Positions 11,008 to 20,368 of a stretch of 64,000 nucleotides of DNA are shown here, one piece after another. The stretch spans positions 2,542,001 to 2,606,000 of the forward strand of contig JAULSN010000008.1 of the NCBI GenBank assembly GCA_033439765.1, in the 5' to 3' direction. The first letter of the stretch is position 1. Each line of letters starts with the position of its first letter. Made by a program: the position numbers and the translations under genes. Source of the DNA: Lasiosphaeria ovina (Eukaryota > Ascomycota > Sordariomycetes > Sordariales > Lasiosphaeriaceae). The notes beneath the pieces were generated by a model. It was not told the origin of the DNA. It worked only from the letters and a program-made list of their open reading frames with translations, and made no database searches.

Positions 11008-12005
11008 CTCGAGACGAGGCCCACTGGTGAGTGGTGTTTGCGGATGGTAAGCATTCGTGCTTCGCAGCCTTTTCCTCGAAACGAAGACCAACTGGAAATG
11101 TGGAACGAGGCGGTGGCGATATTGCGGCTGAACCAATATTTCGCGTCTCACGATACTACACTATCCCTTTCACGGCATTAGCGCAGCCCCTTTACGGCAC
11201 GGAAACCCCCGAATCAGGAATAGTAAGCACACAGCGCCTTGACTTTTTGCAGGGGATATTGACAAGGGATATGCCTGAAATACAGGGGGTTTTCTACACT
11301 ACATAGTAGTAAGGGCCCTCTTCTTTTCCAGAAAACATCGACCTTACATCTTTTCCCCGAACCTTCGACTCGCCCTAGCCCTACTTTTTGTGGCGTTTCT
11401 TATTGTACTGTGGTGTGGTGCTATTTCACCTCTTCAAAGCCTAGCTAATTAGAGGTATAATATCATTAAATTAGCGAAGAAGGCTCCGGGAGACTAAATA
11501 GAATCTACACCATAGCCTCTGAATAATTGTGAATGTGAGCTTAGTACTTTTAGACTAAGAAGTATGATTGTAAGAACTATTTCTTACTAGCAATAAGCGT
11601 TAGAAGGCGATTATGTCAGTTTCTTTGCTTATTGCGCTTGGTGAATGATCTATTGGGTCCTCTTACATTTGTTTTCTTTCATCACCTACCCAAGCAGCTT
11701 ACTGGATGGGCTTTACTAGCTAATGCTATTCTGTATTTCAAAGAGAACCTTCCTTACGCTTGTATTTACCACAACGGACCCCCGACTCTCGTATCAAAAC
11801 AAAACGGAAAGGAGGCATGTTTTTACTTTTAATTCGTATGATATTCGAGCATGTCCAAAAGACGGGAATCTCCTCACCGTGCTCGTACCTTTATTAAGAC
11901 CAGTGGACGGCGTATCCGAGGTATAAAAGTATAATATGTGTTATTCACCCATTAACAACCCTCGCCCAAACTTGTAGTATATACACGCGCAGAACAGGGC
12001 CCGTT
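11008..12005. other. AT-rich intergenic stretch
   Basis: About 1 kb. Bases 11,238-11,300 match a second copy near 49.0 kb and are listed as a repeat. From about 11,400 to 11,950 the sequence is AT-rich with no sustained frame, resembling decayed repeat DNA. No gene supported. Confidence 0.4.
11238..11300 (+). repeat. Dispersed repeat copy A (second copy at 48,995-49,056)
   Basis: The segment containing gactttttgcagggg and then gcctgaaatacagggggtt aligns with 48,995-49,056 over about 60 bases at roughly three-quarters identity, same orientation. Neither copy lies in a gene. It may be the edge of a transposon or solo LTR. Confidence 0.6.
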
Positions 12006-13312
12006 CTATGCATCAGACTTGCCGGGAAAACAAAAACAGAGCAGAACCAACACCCGTCTGACTGTGGATGTGGCTACTTCCTGCCGGGGCACCACAGCGC
12101 TTTTCTCTGGTTTCTGCTCGCTCAGAATGGACGCCGTCATCTCGGGCTCGCTCAGCACGGTCTGGGGTGTCTTGGCTCGGAGTGGTTGCTGTAATGGCTC
12201 AGGACTTGGCACGATCGTGTCCCGGTCAAATCGCTCCAGATCGTCCGCGCCTTGTTGTCGAGCCGAGTCGCTCGATGTTCTCATGCCGCGTTGCTGAGAA
12301 ACCTCGGAATTTCGTTGCTCAGATGCCCTCAAAGCCGTGGCGCGGCGTTCCTGAGCGAGTGCGATATGTCTTGAATGTCCAACCCTCTCCCAAGGAGGGA
12401 GCTGATTCGCCGTTGGGTGGTGCATCGACGGTATTGACGTCCAAGACTGCTGTCGCGGTTGGTCATCCGTTGCACCTTCTTCGTTTATGCTCACGAGAGT
12501 TGGAGACCGCGAGACATCCCGTCTTTCCAGGCTCTCCATTGTGGCCCCGAGTTCTACCGATCGCAAAGATGATGAATATCCCCGCTGTGCCCTCTGCACA
12601 ATAGTCTGCGCTGCCGTCGTGTACTCGATGTCGCCCCCAAGACTTTCCAGCTCGCTCACAAGCTGGAGCTGCCCCCTGTCTTCGTCGGCGTCGTCTAACT
12701 CAATAAAGTGCGCGAGGATCTGGGTGTGGCTATTCTCGTCGTCGTCGTCTTCGTGGTCAAACTTGAACATGCGGCTTCCGGGCAGGTTCATGTGGTACTC
12801 TTTGAGCTCCCTGATCAAGGCCTCGTACCGCGGCTGCAAGTCGGCAGGGATCGTGTCCCACATTGTCGTGACGAAAGCGACGCGATCCGAGAAGCCCTCG
12901 CCCGTTATAGTCTTCAGCATTTCGAGATTGAAGCGGCTGGTGCCCATGAGACGCCTGTCGGTGATGCGGTGGAAGTGCAGGACGCCACAAACCGGGGGGA
13001 GATCGCGCAGGTGGCGTGCTATGTCGCCCAGGATCTTGAGGTCCCTGATGGGAATGTCGTCGAAGCCGGGCGTGTCCAGGAAAGACAAGGAGACGGCACC
13101 GCGATGTTTCGACTTGAGAATGGTCTCGAATACTTCGCATTCAGTTGTGCCTGTGGGTCTGCTAGTTAGCTCTGTGGGCTTATTCGCTTGAGGAGAAGCC
13201 TGCACGTACACGGGAGAGTGCCGTCACCGATCTTCACGTCTGGCGACCCTGTGGCTCTGTGAATAAAAGACGATTTTCCCGATCCGGTTGGCCCAAGGAG
13301 GAGAATTGTCAT
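12006..13312 (-). CDS. P-loop GTPase of AIG1/dynamin-like type with disordered C-terminus
   Basis: Two exons (13210-13312 and 12006-13150) give 415 residues; the 59-base intron GTACGT..ACAG splits a Cys codon after its first base. G1/Walker A is GPTGSGKSS (residues 7-15), G3 is DTPGFDD, and the G4 position reads TTMWD rather than the usual NKxD or TKxD. The segment GVLHFHRITDRRLMG fits the AIG1/IRG-like fold. After about residue 200 the protein is Ser/Gln/Arg-rich and probably disordered. It would bind and hydrolyse GTP; targets unknown. The start at 13312 sits six residues before Walker A, but the frame stays open upstream to ATGs at 13579 and 13639, so an N-terminal extension is possible. 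It is divergent from, and homologous to, the GTPase at 14246. Confidence 0.85.
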
Positions 13313-14245
13313 GCCATCTTGCGTTCGTCGGCGCCTGCGAACGGCACTCCTATTAGTAACTAGGCAGTAAAAATGGAAACGACGGGCGACAAGCCTTACT
13401 TGAAAGGCAATTGGATCGATGGCATTGTCCTGGCGGATCCCTATCGCAGGTATAACTCGATTCGTGCAATCGTCTGACGACTTAAAGGGGACGATAGTAA
13501 CTTGCGGACGGGCTTGAAGGGTGACAGGCGCCCAGAGCGTCTTTTCCCTCCGACGCTTAATTATCTCTGGTCGACACATGTTGGCAGCTTTCGTGGCGTG
13601 GCGTGGAAAAAAACAGGATGGTACGATATTGGGCAGCATTCAGCGCAAGTGTGCAGCAGACCTGGACGAAATGCGTGGTTTCGGACTTTCGGTGTGGGTG
13701 TGGAACGGAGTAACCGGAAGCCAACGCACTGGGCCTCACACACGTGTCTGAACGGAAACCAGTGGCTGATTTTAGTGATTGGCTGCCCCAAAACGGTTTC
13801 GGTGGCGCTTTGCTGCGTGACTGGATGAGACCCTGCGGAAATGCAGGCTGGGCCACCCAAAAGCCAGCAAATGTCCAATGAAAACCCCGCAAGTTCAGGC
13901 GGTCCAAAGTTGGGTTGGGTTGCTGGACTAGCTTACCCCTGAATTTCTGGAATAACCCAACTGGCACACGCGACCCAAATGCAACCCAACCAGGCTTGAG
14001 CCTCAACAGTGAACCAAGCCAACATCCGAATTCTAGGCCAAATAGCTCATGGCCCTGCCGCTTAAAACTGGGTCATATCTCATATCACACCACGACTACA
14101 GCACCGAATCCGGATCTACTGGCTGATAGTTTGTTTCAATCATATTACCTACGCATCGCTTGGTACCCTGGCTCAGGTACCATACTTTACCTATTACGAA
14201 TTTCTTTAACACGTGTGGTGGCGACTCCAGACTTGGCAGGACATC
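13313..14245. promoter_or_regulatory. Shared region between two divergent GTPase genes
   Basis: The two GTPase genes diverge from this roughly 930-base interval, so both promoters should lie here. About 270-330 bases next to the minus gene may be coding if an upstream start is used. The stretch 13,840-14,040 is rich in ccaa and caaccca words. No known operator was identified. Confidence 0.45.
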
Positions 14246-15237
14246 ATGGGGAACGGACGGGAAATCCTGATCGGACTTATCGGGCTAACGGGGGCGGGAA
14301 AGACGACGTTCGCGTCCAGGGCGTCGGGGCGGCAGGATCTGCACATTGGCCACGGCGCCGACTCGTGTAAGTCTGTACCGGCACCACGCGCAGAACAACA
14401 GACACCGCCAGCTCACGCCGCAGCGCAGGCACACAATACCCCTACACCGTCACCTTCCGGCTCGACGGCCACCGCGTCACGCTGATCGACACGCCGGGGC
14501 TCGACGACTCGGCGCGGCCCGACGTCGACATCCTCGAGTCCATCGCCAAGTACTTGGCCGACTCGTACGGGCAGGGGCGGCTGCTGGACGGACTGGTCTT
14601 CCTCCACCCGATCACGATCGGGCGGGTGACGGGCAGCGAGAACATGCGGACGCGGGTGATCAAGGCGATCCTGGGCGAGGACGCGTTCAAGCGGGTGGCG
14701 ATCGCGACGACCATGTGGGACGCGTTCCGGGCGGACGCGGCGGCGACCAAGCGGGTGCAACACGAGGAGCGGCAGGCGGGCATCTGGCGGGCCATGTGCG
14801 AGCGGGGCGCGACCGTGTTCAAGCACTACGACACGCGCGAGTCGGCGCTCGGCATCATCCGGCACCTGTCGCGGTTCGCGGAGCCGGCCGCACTGAAGCT
14901 GCAGGTTGAGCTGGAGCGGGATAACCGGCTGCACATGACGACGGCCGGCCGCGAGGTCGAGAGCCAGCTGCGCGAGCAGATCGAGCTGCTCGAGATCCAG
15001 CTCGCCGCCATCCGCCTGCAGAACTACCAGGACGAGCTGGACGACGAGGACGAGGAAATCAAGGACATGGAGAAGGAGATTGATGTCCTTACGGCGAGGA
15101 GGGCCAAGCTGCGCGGCACAGTGGTTAGTACAGCGTTTTCTACTAAGAGTAATTTACAGGCATGGCTTTTGTCTTCTTTGAGTCATAGTACCATCGCCAC
15201 CAGCACCACCTCCAATTACCCTCGGCCTGGGCGCTGA
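14246..15237 (+). CDS. P-loop GTPase of AIG1/dynamin-like type with C-terminal coiled coil
   Basis: Two exons (14246-14366, 14429-15237) give 309 residues. Motifs: G1 GLTGAGKTT, G3 DTPGLDD, a GLVFLHPITIGRVTGS segment, and TTMWD at the G4 position. The intron (GTAAGT..GCAG, 62 bases) interrupts a Cys codon after the first base, exactly as in the minus-strand GTPase at 12006, so the two are paralogues that kept an ancestral intron. The C-terminal third is a charged coiled coil (REQIELLEIQLAAIRLQ; DDEDEEIKDMEKEIDVL), which may drive oligomerisation, followed by a short Ser/Thr-rich tail. The domain order, GTPase then coiled coil, fits GIMAP/AIG1-type proteins. Codons are markedly G/C-ending compared with its partner. 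Cellular role not known. Confidence 0.88.
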
Positions 15238-15992
15238 TGTCGGTGCTACCCCCCAAAGGTCAAAGTCTTGAAGCGTGCTCTGCCCATTGTGCTCGCCGCC
15301 ACCAACCTTGCCATACAACTCGTGGGAGCGGGGGCGTGTGTAATCCAGTGATTTGCCTCAAGGCTCAAGGGAAGACAAGGGAAGGGAATTACGAACGCGA
15401 AACGGGAAATAGAACTAACAAAAGCATTGCGTTTCAAAGGTTCGAGTTAAAACCTTCCTTGCCGCAATTTTCACCCGCCGGCCGCGGGGTAAAGTTAGAG
15501 CTAGACGGTGAGAGGATGTAGGATAGAGGATGTTAAGGAAATAAAATTAAATTCTATGGATCATCGTTGAGCGGCTCGTGTTTAATTTCTCGTCACACAT
15601 GAAATTCTCACACTAGAGCAGGCAAAGCACTGCAAGCGGTCGGGGTACAAGGCCCTCAAGTCATCCTTATTCCCTCTTTTTGTTTGTTGACCTAAATAAT
15701 ATACAGTAATTATGATACAAAAACCTCTGACAAGACTCTTCCGCCATCTCATGTCCTAATTAGACCGGGTCGCCGGTGCCGACGGGATTGTATGCCGTGA
15801 GACATTTGGTGCGCTTTATGTGCCCTGGGCGAAAACTTTGATCTTGTATGGCGGTGGTAAGGTTCGTGAGTCGGCCGTAACCTTCCTGCTGGCTCAGTTG
15901 AATGACAGCAGGCTGCGCATGCGACGGGACCTTGTGTAGGGTAGCTTGAGCTTTGGGAATGTGAGCTGCTCTGGCTCCTTGGCGGGAACCGA

Positions 15993-16089
15993 GCAACTGC
16001 CTGCAAAAATTAGGGCTGCAAGCAAGCTGTTAAACAAGCCGTAAGAGTGGCTAGAACTGCACACCCCATTTTTGCAGGCAGGCAGTTGC
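15993..16089. repeat. Short inverted repeat, candidate MITE or hairpin
   Basis: Left arm gcaactgcctgcaaaaat at about 15,993-16,010 pairs with right arm atttttgcaggcaggcagttgc at about 16,068-16,089; the right arm carries a 4-base ggca duplication. Loop about 57 bases. The small size and near-perfect arms fit a miniature element remnant, but no target-site duplication was established. Confidence 0.5.
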
Positions 16090-16479
16090 CGAGTCATCAG
16101 GGTTGCGGCTGGAGTTGTATTCAACAGGCTGGCGGGTATGACTTTGTTGGAGCAGTGCCGTTCAATTGTTTGACTTTTTGCTATACCGGGGCAAATGCTT
16201 ATCTATATTCATTTTAGTGTGTGCGTGCCACTCACTACTGCGTAGTGATGGGTATAAGCCGTCTCACGGAGCCTCCTTGAGCAGACGAAATATTACTTGC
16301 GTAGGTCATGAGAGTTGCAGTTCTCTCCTCCGAGCTTGCATCTGAAGCCCTGAGCGAGGCAGGCATTGCTGATCAAGACGGTTGGGTGGCCAACCTCTCT
16401 GGACACGGGCGCAGACGAATTGGCTGTCGGACGTGCTTTTCCTTTTTGCCCTTCTTCTCGGTGTTCGCCTCTGGGGTCG

Positions 16480-16775
16480 GGCTTTGCTGCTGGGTGCTGT
16501 TACCGGCTTAATGCCAGCCTCCGCCTTGCGGATCATTTCATCGATGTCGTCGCTGATTGCGCTTGCCGTGGTCGAAGGCACGGGTGCATTTTAGTAATAT
16601 GGGGGACGAGCTGGAAGGACGGTTGGTACAGGGGCGCTCACAGTCGGACGTGCGGGTAGGCTGAAGGCGCTCGGCGCGCCAGGAAGAGGCGAGATGCTCG
16701 TCGGGTGGGTGGGGGAGAACATCGTGGTAGTCGGGTACTGGGTTTGGGGATACGGTACTGGGTATGGAGTTGGGG
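16480..16775 (-). pseudogene. Decayed proline-rich coding fragment
   Basis: A minus-strand frame reads a Pro/Ser-rich stretch (SPTPYPVPYPQTQYPTTT; then SPLPGAPSAFSLPARP), is interrupted by TAA at 16,591-16,593, and continues in the same frame into a well-formed helical segment (ISDDIDEMIRKAEAGIKP). A basic patch follows where the best reading appears to change frame (EKKGKKEKHVR). Coding-like sequence on both sides of one stop suggests the C-terminal part of a former gene rather than noise. Parent gene not recognised. An intron beginning GTGAGC, in the codons for Val-Ser before the stop, is an alternative explanation. Confidence 0.45.
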
Positions 16776-17295
16776 AGATGTCAGTTCTCCCCCGAAGTCT
16801 TCGGAGAGATAGATCGGAAAAAAGGACGAGTGAAGGAGGCTATTTAGGTAGGTCTCAGCAGGGTTGAAAGGAAAGAGACGCACAAATGGAAAGAAAGCGG
16901 AATGTCGATGGGAGGGCTAGCAGAATAGAAGGTAATTACCTTAAAAAAAAGACGCGAGGTTGCGAGCGATCCCTTTCTTCGCTCATTCGGTCGATGTTTC
17001 GAATGATTTTAGGAGAAGAGGCAAAGACAGAGAAGGAAGGGCACGGCGAATTTGGAAATTGGTTAGGGCCGGTTGAAATGTCCCTGGACCTCGAGGTCTT
17101 GTACGCAGCAAGTTCGGACGACCTGACAGGGGCTCTAGACGGCACAGTGGCCGAGACAGACAGCGCGGATAGATTCGGTCACGTAATTACCACCGAGGAG
17201 TAAAATTTCAAGGCCATATCGGGGCACCTGCAATTTTCAAAAACGCAACCTCAGGTAGGTATTATTATTTAGATAAGAACTAATAAGACGAATAT

Positions 17296-19079
17296 TTACA
17301 CAACGCCTAGCCCTCTCAGTCCCTCGACCATCACCACCTGCACCGCGAGCACCACGACAGCCGTCACCGACAAACCAGCCGGTTCTCGTCCCCCTGCAGC
17401 CATCGCCAGGCTGATCGTCGAATTAGCCGCCGCTCCCTGCTGCCCTTCTCCTCCTCCTGTTCCCGTTGACGTTCCCGTCAGCGTCGTCGACACACCCGTG
17501 ATAGACGGCGCGTTCGGATCCGTGTTGTAGTACGAATACGTGAAGTAGTTGTCGCAGTTCTCGAAGCACGTATACGTGCCATGGAACACGGTGTACGAGA
17601 ACTGGGCCGAGTGCGCGAACACCGTGTCGTGCGCGCCGTCCCACACCACCACCGTCGTCGAGGTGGGGCTGCTGCTATGATAAGTGCTGGTGCCAGCGGT
17701 AACGATGCTGGTCTCGTCGTCGCGGCGCCGCTTGTCCCACACCTGCGTGTCGACGTACAGGCCCAGCGTCACGGTGCTGCCGCCCAGCTGCCGGTCCAGG
17801 CTCGACGCGGCGCAGAAGGGCATCGGGTATACCATGTACACGCTGTACGCCTGGTTGTTGTGCGTCGTGGTGAAGAGGTGGATGTCGCTGTAGTACGTGA
17901 AGGCGGCCTGCTTGTCGGATGGCGCCGTGGGCGCAAACGCCGGGCAGCACGTGAAGCCCGAGCCGACGACGTCAAAGCTCGACGTCGTGCCCACGTAGTC
18001 GTTATACACCACCGTGTCGAACGGCCGCCACGTCCCTGACTTCGCTACTGTGTGTCCGACAGGGCACCCCGAATATGGCACCGCCGACCTCTGCGGATAG
18101 CACCCTACGTTGTACGCCACAGGGTCTCCCGCCACCGTGATCGTGCACAGCAGCCATGGCGGGTGATAGTCGACGCTGGCGTCCACGCCCGTGAGGTAGC
18201 AGCCCGTCGAGACCAGCCAGAGGTGCGCGGCGTCGACGGCGCACGAGGCCGGGGGCGTGAACTGCGTCACGACGGCTGGTGGTGGTGTGACGTACGTGCC
18301 GGTGGGGGCCTGGGTCGGCGTTGGCGTTGGCTTGAGCGGGTTGGTCAAGGTCGGGCAATAGAAGCCGAAGCACGTCGACGTCGAGCCGCTGTTCTGCGGG
18401 TCCGGGTATAGGAACTTGTAGATGTGGGCAGGCTCGGCCGCGACGAAGCCGTGCTCGTAGTCCCAGGCCACCTCGACCGCGGCAAGCGACGTCGTCGCCA
18501 CGGTCAGCGTCACCGTCTGGTCGGACAGCGCCTTGACGGACGTGGCCTTGCAGAGCAGCTCCGTGAACATCAGGTTGACGGCATATGTTGTCCCGTCGAT
18601 GACGGTAGGGGTCCCGGCCGCGACCGCGCCTGGCGGTCCAAAGTCGAAGGCGCTGTGACGAGCAGTCAGTCATGTGGCCATGCATGAACCAAGCTTCTGG
18701 TCAGTGACGAGTCCGACTATGAGATGTAGGCCACCGCTTACGTAGGACAGCAGGCGGTCACAGCAAGCGAGATGTCATCCAGCCAGGGCTGTGTCGATTC
18801 TGAGGCGACCGTCATACCCGAGGGGCAATCGCTGTATACTGTCTCCTTTCCGTACTCCTGGTGGCAGGCGGAATCAATGCCGTCCCATGTCGCAGGGCCG
18901 AGGAAGGTGTAAAGACAGCCGCGACCCGCCATGTCGACCGCAGGCAGCCCCGTCGAGAAGGGCTCATAGTACTGTTTGCACGCGTAAGTCCCTGTGAGGA
19001 CATTGAGCCAGAGGTTGGACGATGCAAAGCATGACGGGTCTGGTCGAAACGTCGTTGTAATAACGTCCGTGTAGGCCAT
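17296..19079 (-). CDS. Cysteine-rich protein with hydrophobic C-terminus, probable fungal surface protein
   Basis: Two exons (18742-19079, 17296-18652) join in frame to 564 residues. Two similar modules start with a TFRPDPSCF or FTPPASC block, followed by a LWL segment and a CPSGMTVA or CPVGHTVA block; each ends in a TACCP or TCCP motif, so the protein looks internally duplicated. A Pro/Thr linker (LKPTPTPTQAPTG) separates the modules. A Ser/Thr/Gly-rich tail precedes a C-terminal hydrophobic helix (GLSVTAVVVLAVQVVMV), compatible with a membrane or GPI-type anchor. No clear N-terminal signal peptide is visible from the ATG at 19079, which is odd for such a protein. This layout recurs in uncharacterised Sordariomycete proteins; no catalytic motif seen. 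Confidence 0.82.
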
Positions 19080-19717
19080 GTTGAGGACGAATGTGGATCA
19101 TCAATGAGAGAGGCCCGATAGAATGTATCAAAGGGTTATGAGGAGAGAGAGAAACAATATGCCCTCGGATGGGTTGTCGTCACGCTGAGCTGACGCCAAG
19201 CAAATGACGCTCACCACCCAGCCCCGCAGCTACTACGCCGTTTGTGGAACACAGCGCCGCCTTGACAGCTTGGCATTCCAACCGCCACCCCCCAATGATG
19301 TGAGTCATGGGTGACTGGGAAGTCGTCCACCAAATCAACGACGTAGAATTATCAGTATCCCGGCAACACTGCAACAGGATCAGCTAGCCATGCATGCTAG
19401 GGTTGGTGAGAAATCAAAACTCTGGCTCTCTTGTTCCTGTATGATGGGAGGTCATGAAGCAGAAGACGAGACCAGACGCGTAGGATTAGTTTCGTCACTT
19501 TCGTAGGGAATCAGAACAAAACAAACACAAAGTTCAATGAAAACTATGCCTGTGTAATGGATGTTCCTGGAAATTGAAACTATTCTAGCATAAAGTCGCC
19601 TACTCGCTCGGGAAAATAAAGCAACGCCCCAACCAAAGCACAGGCTTGCAAACAAAACAGACTAATTATTTATGACGGTGTGCCGTTACGCCAGTAGACA
19701 AACCAGATACCTGTTGC
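19080..19717. other. Intergenic, nothing recognised
   Basis: About 640 bases, with the promoter of the preceding minus-strand gene at its left end. Stretches near 19,500-19,670 are AT-rich. No gene, RNA or repeat identified. Confidence 0.4.
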
Positions 19718-20368
19718 CTAGCACTCTGGCAACAGCAGATATTTGGTCACAACCCCTATCACACTGTTTCCGCCGAAAGAGTCACGACGCCGAGCGGCAT
19801 TGCTGTTGGTTTCACCCGTCAACTTGACGATATCCTTGCCTTCAGCCGTTTCTGCCAGTCTTGGAATCGAATATCTACCAGCTCCTAGAACAGAGCCATA
19901 TACACGGCTCGGCCAGACTCTTGCTTTGCCCAATGACGAAGCAAAGCGAACCCCCAAGTGGCCGACCTCCTCGACCGGTTTGTGGAGACGGTCTCTGGTT
20001 GCGGTGGGCCGTAGCCCGACATGTGCTGGAACCATGCCGACGGGCATGGGAGGTCGGGCGGGAGGTGCGAGGGCACCGGCAAACCCTACTCTGCTGCTGA
20101 TTATGTTGCCGCTGCCGCTGCTGCCGCTGCTGCGCCCGACGTCAGGGCCGGCGCAGTTTCTCGTGCGGCTCTCCCAGGCCGAGCCCGACTCCTCCCCGTC
20201 GATGGATCGGGTGGTCGAGCTCCTTAGACCGGTTTTGGTGGACGTGATAGAGTAAATACGTCCGTGGGTGTTCTGGCTTGCCATCTTGACGTGCAGGCTA
20301 GCAGTGGTGGAGACGGTCCCTAGTGGCGTGCGGGCCGTCGGCGACCAGAAGGCTGTGCTGCGAGGCAC
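19718..20368 (-). CDS. Doubtful hypothetical protein
   Basis: A 216-codon minus-strand frame (start 20368, or 20284 at MASQNTHGR) with Gly/Ser/Arg-rich composition and the segment SGSSGSGNIISSRVGFAGAL. A 170-codon frame is open on the opposite strand over the same bases, so length alone is weak support. No domain, signal peptide or membrane segment is evident and I do not recognise it. It could be a chance frame in GC-rich DNA. Confidence 0.25.
   Translation of the reverse strand: MPRSTAFWSPTARTPLGTVSTTASLHVKMASQNTHGRIYSITSTKTGLRSSTTRSIDGEESGSAWESRTRNCAGPDVGRSSGSSGSGNIISSRVGFAGALAPPARPPMPVGMVPAHVGLRPTATRDRLHKPVEEVGHLGVRFASSLGKARVWPSRVYGSVLGAGRYSIPRLAETAEGKDIVKLTGETNSNAARRRDSFGGNSVIGVVTKYLLLPEC

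Larger units (their letters stand above)
15238..17295. other. Intergenic region with a short inverted repeat and a decayed coding fragment
   Basis: About 2 kb. It holds the inverted repeat at 15,993-16,089 and the proline-rich fragment at 16,480-16,775, both listed separately. The palindrome ggtaattacc lies at 16,931-16,940. The remainder has only short unconvincing frames. Confidence 0.4.
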
